In this document: positions 1-8,415 of the stretch, piece by piece | How the letters are laid out: every line of letters begins with the position of its first letter | Numbering within the stretch: position 1 is the stretch's first letter | Assembly (NCBI RefSeq): GCF_002531825.1 | Contig: NZ_NWSX01000002.1 | Span: 124,001-188,000, forward strand | Source of the DNA: Rhizobium sp. J15 | GTDB lineage: Bacteria > Pseudomonadota > Alphaproteobacteria > Rhizobiales > Rhizobiaceae | Direction of reading: 5' to 3' | DNA: 64,000 bases | The notes under the pieces: generated by a model | Seen by the model: the letters and a program-made list of their open reading frames with translations, nothing else | Told to the model about the DNA's origin: nothing | Databases searched by the model: none | Made by a program: the position numbers and the translations under genes

Positions 1-765
1 CGCCATCCTGTCCGCCGCCGCATGGCCGATCAGCATGAAGGCGTGTGTCGCGTTCGACCAGTAGACGACGTTCATGCCTTTGCGGCTCTCGAGGTCCGGG
101 GCCTTCGGCCCTGCGTCCGACCTGACGATGCAGAGCGCCATCGGGCCGGTTTCGGGGTCGAGATAGGCGATCTGGGCGAGCGGTTTGGCGTCATATTGCA
201 GCAGCAGAGCGCGCTTGAAATCGATACCCGGAAGCGCGACGGCTTCGGGGGAGAGCGACAGGTCGAGTTTCTCGTCAAGCGGGCCGAGCTGGGCGGCCTG
301 TTCCTCTCTCGCGGGCACGGGACCGGCCAACGTTTCCGGCGTGTAGAGCGAGATATATTCGGCAACCACAGCGCGCCATTCGCTGTTTTCGTCCTTTGCC
401 GAAAAGCTCCGGCCGATGCCGATGACGGCGCGGTCGATGGCGATGCCGGCAACGAGTGAGGCGGCAAGGGCGCCGAGGAAGCGGCGGCGGGTAAGGATCG
501 AGGGCGCGGAAGCAGGTTTTAGGCTGTCGCGCGGCGGAATGGCGGCGAGCATCACCTCCAGTCTTTGGCGTGGCGCTTCGGCGAGCAGCGGGGCGAAGGC
601 CTGTTCGAAGGGCAGGCTGGCGCGCGACAGGAATTCCAGCCTTTCGGCGACGCTCTTGTCTTCGTTCACCATGGTTTCGATGCGCGCGGCCTCTTCGGCC
701 GTCAATTCGCCGTCGATGAAGGCGGTCAGATCCTCGTCGGAGGGAATGGTGTGTTTCTCGTTCAT
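1..765 (-). CDS. Membrane anti-sigma factor (partial, runs off left edge)
   Basis: The frame is open from an ATG at 765 to the window edge (255 codons, no stop). The start overlaps the upstream sigma-factor stop as ATGA (762-765), so the two are translationally coupled. The N-terminus (MNEKHTIPSDEDLTAFIDGE) has the short acidic helical look of anti-sigma N-termini. A twin-arginine-like RRRF followed by a hydrophobic segment at about residues 93-113 is probably a membrane anchor, with the rest periplasmic. Expected role: sequester the cognate ECF sigma factor at the membrane until a signal releases it. No zinc-binding HxxxCxxC motif was seen in the N-terminal part. The C-terminus lies outside the window. 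The family call rests mainly on position and architecture. Confidence 0.75.
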   Translation of the reverse strand, partial: MNEKHTIPSDEDLTAFIDGELTAEEAARIETMVNEDKSVAERLEFLSRASLPFEQAFAPLLAEAPRQRLEVMLAAIPPRDSLKPASAPSILTRRRFLGALAASLVAGIAIDRAVIGIGRSFSAKDENSEWRAVVAEYISLYTPETLAGPVPAREEQAAQLGPLDEKLDLSLSPEAVALPGIDFKRALLLQYDAKPLAQIAYLDPETGPMALCIVRSDAGPKAPDLESRKGMNVVYWSNATHAFMLIGHAAADRMA

Positions 766-1367
766 TGCCGTCCCCCTTCCGCTCCGGCGCCGGAGAGCTT
801 GGCGCGGGCAGCCGCCAGCCGGCTCATCACGGTTCCGATCGGAATATCCAGTATGTCTGCGACCTCGCGATAGGAAAGTCCTTCCACATAGGCGAGGAAA
901 ACCACCGTCCTTTGCGCCTCGGGCAGCGCGTTGACCTGCTTCAGCACCTGCCCCGCCATCACATGCGTTTCGGTATCGTGGGCGCCGTCGAAAGTCAGTG
1001 TCTCGCCGGCATCGACGAACCCCTGGCCCTGGCGCACCCGGCGCGATCGGATCTCGTTCAGCCAGATCGAATGCAGGATCGAAAACAGCCAGCGGTCGAG
1101 CCGGGTGCCGGGAACGAACTGGCCGGCACGCTCCAGCGCGCGGAGGCAGGTTGCCTGCACCAGATCGTCGGCGACGTCGCGCTGATGCGAGAGAACGAGG
1201 CCATAGCGCCAGAGCCGCGCCAGATTTTCCGTCAGGCCGCTCCTGATATCCGCTTCGCTCGCGATGGCCGCCTCCGTCAGTCCTGTGTCCGTGGGAATCG
1301 CCGGGTGAACCGGCGATTCCGCACTTGCACGACTATAGGCAGGAAATGGAGTGCGCGCGACCGACAT
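762..1367 (-). CDS. ECF-family RNA polymerase sigma factor
   Basis: This 201-residue protein has the two ECF domains. Sigma region 2 (about residues 45-110) includes DDLVQATCLRALE and RLDRWLFSILHS. Sigma region 4 (about 140-195) includes YVEGLSYREVADIL and the helix-turn-helix IPIGTVMSRLAAAR. It would direct core polymerase to a small regulon and be held inactive by the anti-sigma factor encoded next, with which it shares 4 bp. The ATG at 1367 is the first in frame; its ribosome site is weak and a downstream start is possible. It lies 43 bp downstream of a secreted TPR gene on the same strand, so co-transcription is plausible. The ECF subgroup was not determined. Confidence 0.9.
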   Translation of the reverse strand: MSVARTPFPAYSRASAESPVHPAIPTDTGLTEAAIASEADIRSGLTENLARLWRYGLVLSHQRDVADDLVQATCLRALERAGQFVPGTRLDRWLFSILHSIWLNEIRSRRVRQGQGFVDAGETLTFDGAHDTETHVMAGQVLKQVNALPEAQRTVVFLAYVEGLSYREVADILDIPIGTVMSRLAAARAKLSGAGAEGGRQ

Positions 1368-1410
1368 TCGGGTATCCCTTCCCGTTCCCTGTCCTGCCCT
1401 TGCCGGCCGA

Positions 1411-1947
1411 TCAGATCTTCGACGGATCGAGGATTGCGGCGTTCAGATCCTGATATTCCTCGCAAGCGGTGCCGCAGATCGCCTTGATGGTGCTCAATTG
1501 CTCCCTGGCAAGATCGAGCCGGCCTTTGACGACATAGGCTTCGCCGAGATATTCGCGGACCTTGGCATATTGCGGATCGAGCTTCACCGATTGGAGGTAA
1601 TAGGAGATGCCTTCGTCGGTCCGGCCGAGCTTGCGGGTGGCATAACCGCGATAATTCAGCACCTCGGCCGTGTTCTGGTCCTTGACCGTGTCGAGCATGG
1701 CAAGCGCCTCTTCGTAGCGACCGGCCTTGGCGAGCGAATAGGCATAGTCGGTGCGGTTCTCGTCCGACACATTGGCGCTCTGCTGCTTGACGCATTTCTT
1801 GGTCTTCTGGTCGTAGATCTCGCCCTTCTTGCAGGTCGGCATAGTGCTGCTGTCGTCACCGATCGCAAAGACGGGGCCGGCGAAGAGGGAAGCGGCGAGG
1901 CAGCCGCCGAGAAGGATGGAAGCGGCGCGAATTGTCATGTTCGTCAT
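1411..1947 (-). CDS. Secreted tetratricopeptide-repeat protein
   Basis: Translation from the ATG at 1947 gives 178 residues, with a GAGGAG ribosome site 7 bp upstream. A longer in-frame start at 1995 lacks such a site. The N-terminus is a signal peptide (hydrophobic ILLGGCLAASLFAGPVFA), so the protein is probably periplasmic. A short cysteine pair (CKKGEIYDQKTKKC) is followed by TPR-like helices, for example DYAYSLAKAGRYEEALAML and the segments around residues 105-150. TPRs mediate protein-protein contacts. Its position ahead of the ECF/anti-sigma pair suggests an envelope role or membership of that sigma factor's regulon; this is inference. Confidence 0.8.
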   Translation of the reverse strand: MTNMTIRAASILLGGCLAASLFAGPVFAIGDDSSTMPTCKKGEIYDQKTKKCVKQQSANVSDENRTDYAYSLAKAGRYEEALAMLDTVKDQNTAEVLNYRGYATRKLGRTDEGISYYLQSVKLDPQYAKVREYLGEAYVVKGRLDLAREQLSTIKAICGTACEEYQDLNAAILDPSKI

Positions 1948-2069
1948 GGGAAAACTCCTCGAGAGTGACGTTGCGAGGAGAGAACACCGCTGCATCAGGC
2001 TTTATTCGGCGGCGTTTTTATTTTTCGTCATCACTGCTTCGTGAAGCAATTGCGGCCGAATAAATCATC

Positions 2070-2094
2070 GGGACCGCGTGTTTTCTCAGTCGTT
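2070..2094 (+). promoter_or_regulatory. Possible general-stress (EcfG/RpoE2-type) promoter
   Basis: GGGAC (2070-2074), 16 bases, then CGTT (2091-2094). The alphaproteobacterial EcfG consensus is GGAAC-N16/17-CGTT, so there is one mismatch in the -35 half and none in the -10 half. It ends 26 bp before the GTG start of the polyketide synthase, leaving a leader of about 20 nt. The motif is short, so a chance match is possible. Confidence 0.3.
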
Positions 2095-2120
2095 GCGCCA
2101 GGAGCGACAAGGAGAATTCC

Positions 2121-3173
2121 GTGACCTATACCGTAAAACTCATAAGCCTCGCCGTCGCCGCACCCGAACACGTCATTTCCCAGGCACAGGCGGCCGAAGC
2201 CTCCGCCCGGCTGTTTGCAGACCGTTTCGACGATTTCCGCCACCTTGCCCGTGTCTTCGAGAGCGCCGGCATCAACAAGCGCCATGCGGCGCGGCCGCTT
2301 TCCTGGTTCGACGAACCGCATGGCTGGCAAGACCGGATGCAGGCCTATTCGGAGGTGGCGGGCGGGCTCTTCGTCGAGACCGCCACTTCGGCACTGCGTC
2401 AGGCGGGGCTTGATGCCGGCGATGTCGATTGTGTCGTGACGGTTTCATCCACCGGCTTCACGACGCCGAGCCTCGATGCGCAGCTTGCCCGCCGCATGGG
2501 CTTCAGGGCCGATATCGAGCGCGTGCCTGTCTTCGGGCTCGGCTGTGCGGCCGGCGTCTCCGGTTTTGCACTCGCCTCGCGGCTGGCCCGCAGTCGGCCG
2601 GGCGCTGTCGTGCTCTTCGTCTCGGTCGAGCTCTGCACGCTTGCCTTCCGCCTGGACGAGCTGACGCGGGCGAACATCATCGCGACGGCGCTTTTCGGCG
2701 ACGGTGCGGCGGCCTGCGTGCTGCGATCGGGCGAAGGCGGGCTGGCGGAGGTGGAATCGACCGGCGAGCATCTCTTTCCCGACACGCTCGATATCATGGG
2801 CTGGAAGATCGACGACGGCGGCTTCGGCATCGTGCTGGCGCAATCGCTGCCGCCGTTTGCCGAGAAGGAGCTCGGCCCGGCGGTGACGGCCATTTTGGCA
2901 CGCAACGGGCTGAAGCGGCAGGATATCGGCCGCTTCATCTGCCATCCCGGCGGCACCAAGGTGCTGGCCGCGATGGAGAGCGCCTTCTCGATGGCGCCGG
3001 GCACGCTCGATCACGAACGCGCCGTGCTTGCCGAATATGGCAATATGTCCTCGCCGACCGTGCTCTTCGTGCTGGAGCGGGCGATCCGCGCCGGATTGCC
3101 GGAACGGGCCGCGATGATTGCCATGGGGCCGGGCTTTTCTGCCAGCTGCGTGACGCTGAGGAGGGCCGCGTGA
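2121..3173 (+). CDS. Type III polyketide synthase (chalcone/stilbene synthase family)
   Basis: This 350-residue protein matches bacterial type III polyketide synthases in length and layout. The Cys-His-Asn catalytic triad is visible: Cys142 in FGLGCAAGVSG, His275 in ICHPGGTK and Asn308 in EYGNMSSPT. Such enzymes extend an acyl-CoA starter with malonyl-CoA and cyclise it to alkylpyrones or alkylresorcinols. The GTG at 2121 follows AAGGAG with good spacing. The stop overlaps the next gene's ATG (TGATG), so the pair is coupled. That gene is an isoprenylcysteine-methyltransferase homologue, the same pairing as Bacillus subtilis bpsA-bpsB, in which alkylpyrones are made and then O-methylated. The starter and product here cannot be read from sequence. 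Confidence 0.93.
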   Translation: MTYTVKLISLAVAAPEHVISQAQAAEASARLFADRFDDFRHLARVFESAGINKRHAARPLSWFDEPHGWQDRMQAYSEVAGGLFVETATSALRQAGLDAGDVDCVVTVSSTGFTTPSLDAQLARRMGFRADIERVPVFGLGCAAGVSGFALASRLARSRPGAVVLFVSVELCTLAFRLDELTRANIIATALFGDGAAACVLRSGEGGLAEVESTGEHLFPDTLDIMGWKIDDGGFGIVLAQSLPPFAEKELGPAVTAILARNGLKRQDIGRFICHPGGTKVLAAMESAFSMAPGTLDHERAVLAEYGNMSSPTVLFVLERAIRAGLPERAAMIAMGPGFSASCVTLRRAA

Positions 3174-3673
3174 TGTGGCCGTCAGTCGCCCTTCTTGCAT
3201 TCGTGACGCTGCAGCGGCTGGGGGAGCTCGTGCTTGCCCGGCGCAACACCGCAGCCCTTCTCGCCAGGGGCGCCAGAGAAGTGGCGCCGGAGCACTATCC
3301 GGCCATGGTGGCGCTGCATGCCGGCTGTATCATCGGCCTCTGGCTGCTCGCGCCAGGCAGGTCGGTCGGGCTCTTCTGGTTCCTGGTCTTCATGGGGCTG
3401 CAGGCGCTGCGGCTCTGGGTGCTGGCGACGCTGAAGGAGCGCTGGACGACGCGCATCATCATCCTGCCGGGCGCGCCGCTCGTTACATCAGGCCCCTATC
3501 GGTTCCTGCGGCATCCGAACTATGCGATCGTCGTCGGCGAGATCGCCGCGCTTCCGCTCGCCTTCGGCCTGCCGCTATACGCACTCGTCTTTTCGCTTCT
3601 CAACGCCTTCGTCCTGCTCATCCGCATGAGAGCCGAAAATACCGCACTGGAAAGCGCAATGATTTTGAAATGA
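3173..3673 (+). CDS. Isoprenylcysteine carboxyl methyltransferase-like membrane protein
   Basis: This 166-residue polytopic protein has about four hydrophobic segments. A C-terminal ICMT signature follows: GPYRFLRHPNY, then MRAENTALE, the SAM-binding region of this family. The ATG at 3173 shares its A with the synthase stop, and GAGGAG lies just upstream. Known relatives include eukaryotic ICMT and B. subtilis BpsB (YpbQ), which O-methylates alkylpyrones made by the adjacent type III synthase. The inferred job is methylation of the product of the preceding gene at the inner membrane. Confidence 0.85.
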   Translation: MWPSVALLAFVTLQRLGELVLARRNTAALLARGAREVAPEHYPAMVALHAGCIIGLWLLAPGRSVGLFWFLVFMGLQALRLWVLATLKERWTTRIIILPGAPLVTSGPYRFLRHPNYAIVVGEIAALPLAFGLPLYALVFSLLNAFVLLIRMRAENTALESAMILK

Positions 3674-3746
3674 ATGCGATTTTTTGTTTGCGCGGCAGTA
3701 GCGGCAGGGGCATTTTCACCTGATAACAAAGCGGAATTCAGGGGAA

Positions 3747-4994
3747 ATGACGAAGAACGCAATCGTGCTCGGCGCCGGCATCGTCGGGGTTTCCACGGCC
3801 ATCCATCTCCAGCGGCGCGGCCGGCAGGTGACGCTGATCGACCGCAAGGATCCGGGCCGGGAAACCTCCTTCGGCAATGCCGGGCTGATCCAGCGCGAAG
3901 GCGTCGTGCCCTATGGTTTTCCCCAGCAGCTCGGTCTCCTGCTGCGCTATGCCCTCAACAATCGCATCGACGCGCATTATCACCTGCGCACGCTGCCGAG
4001 CCAGGTCACCTTCCTTGCCCGCTACTGGTGGAATTCCAATGCGCGGCGCCACGAAGCCATCACCCGGGCCTATGCGCCGCTGATCGAGAACTCGATCGCG
4101 GAACATAAGGACCTGATCGAGGCCGCGCAGGCGCAAGCGCTGATCCGCAAGGATGGCTGGATGAAGATTTACCGGACGGAGGCCAAGCGCGACGAGGCCT
4201 TTTCGGAAGCAGCGCTCTGGCGAAACGAATTCGGAGTCGAGTATGACCGCCTGAGCGCGGAAGATATCGCCCGCATGGAGCCCGACATCAGGGGCGATTT
4301 CGTCGGCGGCCTGCGCTGGCGCGATCCCTGGTCGGTGCTCGATCCGCATGCGCTGACATCGGCCTATCGCCGCTATTTCGAAAGCCTCGGCGGAAGGTTC
4401 GTGACGGGTGAGGCCGCCTCGCTCGGCCAGTTCGGCTCCGGCTGGAAGATCATGACCGGGGAAGGCCCGCTCGAGGCGGATGATGCGGTGATTGCGCTCG
4501 GCCCCTGGGCGGCCGTCGCAACCCGCCGGCTCGGCTATCGCTTTCCGCTCGGCGTCAAGCGCGGCTATCACATGCATTATGGCGTTGAGGGCGATGCCGT
4601 TCTCAACAACTGGACGCTCGATGCCGAGCGCGGCTATCTCCTGGCGCCGATGAGCCGCGGCATCCGCCTGACGACGGGAGCGGAGTTCGCAAGGCTCGAT
4701 GCGCCGAAGACGCCGGTCCAGCTCGACCGGGCTGAAGCCGTGGCCCGCACGATCTTCCCGCTCGGCAAAAGGCTCGATCCGGAGCCCTGGATGGGCGCGC
4801 GCCCCTGCACGCCGGACATGATGCCTGTTATCGGCAAGGCGCCGCGCCATCAGGGCCTGTGGTTCGCCTTCGGCCATGCCCATCACGGGCTGACGCTTGG
4901 GCCGGTGACCGGCCGCGTGCTGGCAGAGGTCATTACCGGCGAGACGCCGTTGATCGACATCGCGGCCTATTCGCCGCAGCGCTTCAAGCCGTGA
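3747..4994 (+). CDS. FAD-dependent D-amino-acid dehydrogenase-like oxidoreductase
   Basis: 415 residues of the DAO/DadA family. The N-terminal Rossmann motif VLGAGIVGVSTA (about 7-18) is followed by an acidic residue in TLIDRKD that would hold the FAD ribose. The C-terminal part has the family's second FAD contact, TPDMMPVIG and FGHAHHGLTLGP. Family members oxidise D-amino acids or secondary amines to imino products, passing electrons to oxygen or quinone. The ATG at 3747 is preceded by AGGGGAA. It lies 73 bp after the methyltransferase, so co-transcription is possible but unproven. Its 3' end overlaps the convergent gluconokinase gene by 11 bp. Substrate unknown. Confidence 0.85.
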   Translation: MTKNAIVLGAGIVGVSTAIHLQRRGRQVTLIDRKDPGRETSFGNAGLIQREGVVPYGFPQQLGLLLRYALNNRIDAHYHLRTLPSQVTFLARYWWNSNARRHEAITRAYAPLIENSIAEHKDLIEAAQAQALIRKDGWMKIYRTEAKRDEAFSEAALWRNEFGVEYDRLSAEDIARMEPDIRGDFVGGLRWRDPWSVLDPHALTSAYRRYFESLGGRFVTGEAASLGQFGSGWKIMTGEGPLEADDAVIALGPWAAVATRRLGYRFPLGVKRGYHMHYGVEGDAVLNNWTLDAERGYLLAPMSRGIRLTTGAEFARLDAPKTPVQLDRAEAVARTIFPLGKRLDPEPWMGARPCTPDMMPVIGKAPRHQGLWFAFGHAHHGLTLGPVTGRVLAEVITGETPLIDIAAYSPQRFKP

Positions 4995-5523
4995 CGCCGA
5001 GGGTCGCGAGGCCCTTCAGAGCCGTTGCCGCGATGCCTTCGATCGTATCGCCGATATCGACGGTGACGACGCCTTGTTCACCTCTGGGCATCTCAAGCGT
5101 CGCCAGCTGGCTTTCGAGCAGGGTGACCGGCATGAAATGCCCCTTGCGCTCGCCCATACGCTTTGTCAGGAGCGCCTGGGAGCCTTCGAGATAGACGAAA
5201 AACAGATTGCCGCCGGCGGCAATGCGCAGCCTGTCGCGATAGAGACGCTTCAGCGCCGAGCAGGAGACGATGATGCCCTCGCCCTTCTCCAGCGAAGCCT
5301 TCATTCGTTCACCGATAAGGTCGAGCCAGGGCATGCGATCCTCATCGGTCAGCGGAATGCCCTTCGACATTTTCTCGACATTGGCGGCCGGATGCAGCGC
5401 ATCGCCTTCGACGAAGGGCAGGTGCAGGGCTTCGGCAAGCTTTTCGCCGACGGAGGATTTGCCGCAACCGCTGACCCCCATGACGATGATCGCATGGGGC
5501 TCGTTCAACCGCTCATCCGGCAT
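4984..5523 (-). CDS. gntK: Gluconokinase
   Basis: This 179-residue P-loop kinase has Walker A GVSGCGKSS (about residues 16-24) and the gluconokinase pattern EGDALHP...N..KMSKGIPLTDEDRMPWL. It converts gluconate to 6-phosphogluconate, which enters the Entner-Doudoroff pathway through the edd gene also in this window. The start at 5523 is chosen because GGAGG sits 4 bp upstream (GGAGGAACCATG). A longer in-frame reading to 5622 would run into the ribosome site and add an unconserved head. Convergent with, and overlapping, the preceding oxidoreductase gene. Confidence 0.92.
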   Translation of the reverse strand: MPDERLNEPHAIIVMGVSGCGKSSVGEKLAEALHLPFVEGDALHPAANVEKMSKGIPLTDEDRMPWLDLIGERMKASLEKGEGIIVSCSALKRLYRDRLRIAAGGNLFFVYLEGSQALLTKRMGERKGHFMPVTLLESQLATLEMPRGEQGVVTVDIGDTIEGIAATALKGLATLGVTA

Positions 5524-5549
5524 GGTTCCTCCAAACCCTCGTTTCCCGC

Positions 5550-6503
5550 TCAGTCGAGCGGGAAGTGACAGGCATATTGTTGCGCACCCTCTCCACTTAG
5601 TTCGGGAGAAACCTGGCGGCAATAGTCCTGCGCCTTCCAGCAGCGCGGATTGAAGTGACAGCCGGACGGCGGCTTCAACGGCGAAGGCAGCTCGCCCTGC
5701 AGACGGATGCGGTTCTTGGCACGTTCCGGATCGGCAATCGGTGTCGCCGACAGCAGAGCAGCGGTATAGGGATGGCGCGGCCGCGCGAAGACCTCGGCGG
5801 CGGGACCGGTTTCGACCGGGCGGCCGAGATACATCACCATCACCTCATCGGCGATGTGATGGACGACGGAGAGGCCATGCGAGATGAAGAGATAGGCAAG
5901 GCCCATCTCCTTCTGCAGATCCATCAACAGGTTCAGGACCTGCGCCTGGATCGAAAGATCGAGAGCCGAAACCGGTTCGTCCAGCACCAGCACCTTCGGC
6001 CGCAGCATCAAAGCGCGGGCAATGGCGATACGCTGGCGCTGGCCGCCGGAGAACATATGGGGGTAGCGGCCGTGATGTTCCGGACGAAGGCCGACGCGGG
6101 CCATCATCTCCTCCACCTTGCGGCGGCGGGCGGCGGCATCGAGGTCGGTGTTGATCTTCAGCGGCTCCTCGAGGATGGCGCCGACTTTCTGGCGCGGGTT
6201 GAGCGAGCCGTAAGGATTCTGGAAGACGATCTGCACCTGGCTGCGCAGGCTGCGGTCGCCGACCTCAGCGGGTTTGCCGTCGATCAGCAATTGCCCCGAT
6301 GTCGGATCCTCGATCATCGTGACCAGGCGGGCGAGCGTCGACTTGCCGCAGCCGGATTCGCCGACGACGGCGAGCGTCTTGCCGGATTGGAGGCTGAAGC
6401 TGACGCCGTTCAGCGCCCTGACGGTCGCATCGGCTTTGAAGAGGCCGCGGTTGACGGTGTAGAAGCGGGCGAGATCCCTGCCCTCAAGAACAGCGCCCGT
6501 CAT
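5550..6503 (-). CDS. dppF: Dipeptide/ALA ABC transporter, ATP-binding subunit DppF
   Basis: This 317-residue ATPase is the last gene of the dpp operon. Walker A is GESGCGKST, the signature is FSGGQRQR, and Walker B is VLVLDEPVSALD. The oligopeptide-transporter C-terminal extension contains the CHFNPRCWKA cysteine region, which in OppF/DppF-type subunits can bind an iron-sulfur cluster. It pairs with DppD as the cytoplasmic ATPase heterodimer. The start overlaps the dppD stop by 4 bp (ATGA), indicating translational coupling. Confidence 0.95.
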   Translation of the reverse strand: MTGAVLEGRDLARFYTVNRGLFKADATVRALNGVSFSLQSGKTLAVVGESGCGKSTLARLVTMIEDPTSGQLLIDGKPAEVGDRSLRSQVQIVFQNPYGSLNPRQKVGAILEEPLKINTDLDAAARRRKVEEMMARVGLRPEHHGRYPHMFSGGQRQRIAIARALMLRPKVLVLDEPVSALDLSIQAQVLNLLMDLQKEMGLAYLFISHGLSVVHHIADEVMVMYLGRPVETGPAAEVFARPRHPYTAALLSATPIADPERAKNRIRLQGELPSPLKPPSGCHFNPRCWKAQDYCRQVSPELSGEGAQQYACHFPLD

Positions 6504-7516
6504 ACCAGGTCTCCTGCAGTTTCAGTGGCCATGACACCGGGATGCCCGAGTGGCTTGCCGTCTTTCAAAGGATAGTTGCAGAGTGCCAGCCCAAGCTCCG
6601 GCCCCTGGCGGACGACGCCGCGTTCGCACTCGACGGTGGCGTAGCCGCAGCGCGGTGCGAAAAGACAGCCCGTCGGGCGGCCGTGCTGACCGGGAACGAC
6701 GCCGGCGATGGAAGGAAGCCGCTGACCGACTTCGGCGCGCTCCGGCAGGGCGGCAAGCAGAGCTGCCGTATAGGGATGGTGCGGATCGCGGAACAGCGCC
6801 TTGACCGGCTGCTCCTCGACCTTCTGGCCGGCATATTGCACCTGCACGCGCTCGGCGGTTTCGGCAACGACACCCATGTCATGGGTGATCAGCACCAGCG
6901 CCATGCACTGCTCCTTCTGCAGGCGCACGAGCAGATCGAGGATCTGCGCCTGGATCGTCACGTCGAGCGCCGTCGTCGGCTCGTCGGCGATTAGGAGTTT
7001 CGGATTGCAGGCGAGCGCCATGGCGATCATGACGCGCTGGCTCATGCCGCCCGACATCTGATGCGGGAAGTTCGACAGGCGGTCTTCCGGCGCCGGGATG
7101 CCGACGAGGTTCAGGAGCTCGATCGAGCGTTCGCGGCGTTCCTTGCGGTTGAGACCCATATGGACGCGCAGCGTCTCGCCGAGCTGGAAGCCGACCGTGA
7201 AGCACGGATTGAGGCTCGACATCGGCTCCTGAAAGATCATCGCCATGTCCTTGCCGACGATCCTGCGGCGCTGGCGGGCGGAAATGCCGCGCAGATCCTG
7301 GCCGTCGAACTGCATGCGGTCGGCGGTGATCTTCGCCGTCCAGGGCAGAAGCCCCATCAGGGCCAGCATGGCAACGGATTTGCCCGAGCCGGATTCACCG
7401 ACGACCGAGAGGATTTCTCCTTTGTCGCAGGTGAGCGAGACGCCGTCGACGGCGCGGAAAAGACCGGACGAGGTTTGAAATTCGACGGTCAGATTTTCGA
7501 TTTCGAGAAGTGGCAT
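6500..7516 (-). CDS. dppD: Dipeptide/ALA ABC transporter, ATP-binding subunit DppD
   Basis: 338 residues from the ATG at 7516, whose A overlaps the dppC stop (TGATG). A longer frame to 7624 would lie inside dppC and is not needed. Walker A is GESGSGKSV (about 38-46), the signature MSGGMSQR, and Walker [13 protein letters not shown]. The C-terminal [10 protein letters not shown] cysteine element is typical of OppD/DppD proteins. It forms the second half of the ATPase pair that drives import through DppBC. Confidence 0.95.
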   Translation of the reverse strand: MPLLEIENLTVEFQTSSGLFRAVDGVSLTCDKGEILSVVGESGSGKSVAMLALMGLLPWTAKITADRMQFDGQDLRGISARQRRRIVGKDMAMIFQEPMSSLNPCFTVGFQLGETLRVHMGLNRKERRERSIELLNLVGIPAPEDRLSNFPHQMSGGMSQRVMIAMALACNPKLLIADEPTTALDVTIQAQILDLLVRLQKEQCMALVLITHDMGVVAETAERVQVQYAGQKVEEQPVKALFRDPHHPYTAALLAALPERAEVGQRLPSIAGVVPGQHGRPTGCLFAPRCGYATVECERGVVRQGPELGLALCNYPLKDGKPLGHPGVMATETAGDLV

Positions 7517-8406
7517 CACGACCTCTTCAGCTTGGGATCGAGCGCATCGCGCAGACCGTCGCCCATCAGATTGATGGCGAGAACGGTGATGAGGATGGCA
7601 AGACCCGGAAATGTCACAACCCACCAGGCGCGCGAGATGAACTCACGGGATTCGGCGAGCATCGTGCCCCATTCGGGTGTCGGCGGCTGTGCGCCCATGC
7701 CGAGGAAGCCGAGGGCGGCGGCATCGAGGATCGCCGCCGAGAAGGCGAGCGTCGCCTGGACGATCAGCGGCCCAAGACAGTTCGGCAGGATCGTCTTGAA
7801 CATCAGGCGCAGGGTGCCCGCACCAGCAACGCGCGAGGCGATCACATATTCCTTCTCCCGCTCCGAAATGACCGAGGCGCGCGTCAGCCGGACGAAATGC
7901 GGCTGGTTGACCAGCGAAATCGCGATCATCGCATTGGTGAGGCCCGGCCCCAGCACGGCGACCAGCACGAGTGCCAGCAGCAGCGACGGGAAGGCCAGGA
8001 TGATATCCATCAGGCGCATGATCGCCGTATCGATCTTGCCGCGGAAATAGCCGGCGACGAGGCCGATCAGAACGCCGCAAATGACCGAAAGTGTCACGAC
8101 CACGACGCCGATGAACAGCGAGAACCGCGCGCCATAGATCAGCCGCGAAAGGATGTCGCGGCCGACTGCATCCGTTCCGAGCGGGAAGGAGGCGCGGCCT
8201 CCCTCCATCCAGGCGGGCACGGCGAGCAGCACCTCACGGTTCTGCTCGTTCGGCGCATGCGGCGCAAAGACCGGCGCGAAGACCGCGACGACGAGAATGA
8301 TGACGAAAACAACGAGGCCGATGACGGCGCCCTTGTTGCGGGAGAAATAATGCCAGAACTCCGCAAGAGCGGATGGCTGGCCGGTTTTCACGGTGACCGT
8401 GCTCAT
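7516..8406 (-). CDS. dppC: Dipeptide/ALA ABC transporter permease DppC
   Basis: 296 residues with an N-terminal membrane segment (VIGLVVFVIILVVAVFAPVF, about 34-53) and an OppC-type N-terminal extension. A BPD-transport permease domain contains the EAA-like loop ASRVAGAGTLRLMFKTILPN, which contacts the ATPases. It forms the inner-membrane channel with DppB. It lies 9 bp after dppB and overlaps dppD by one base. Confidence 0.95.
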   Translation of the reverse strand: MSTVTVKTGQPSALAEFWHYFSRNKGAVIGLVVFVIILVVAVFAPVFAPHAPNEQNREVLLAVPAWMEGGRASFPLGTDAVGRDILSRLIYGARFSLFIGVVVVTLSVICGVLIGLVAGYFRGKIDTAIMRLMDIILAFPSLLLALVLVAVLGPGLTNAMIAISLVNQPHFVRLTRASVISEREKEYVIASRVAGAGTLRLMFKTILPNCLGPLIVQATLAFSAAILDAAALGFLGMGAQPPTPEWGTMLAESREFISRAWWVVTFPGLAILITVLAINLMGDGLRDALDPKLKRS

Positions 8407-8415
8407 GGTCCGCTC

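Noticed and set aside
4984..4994. 11-bp convergent overlap of the oxidoreductase and gntK as a regulatory antisense device
   Set aside because: Short tail-to-tail overlaps are common in compact genomes and nothing else here points to antisense control.
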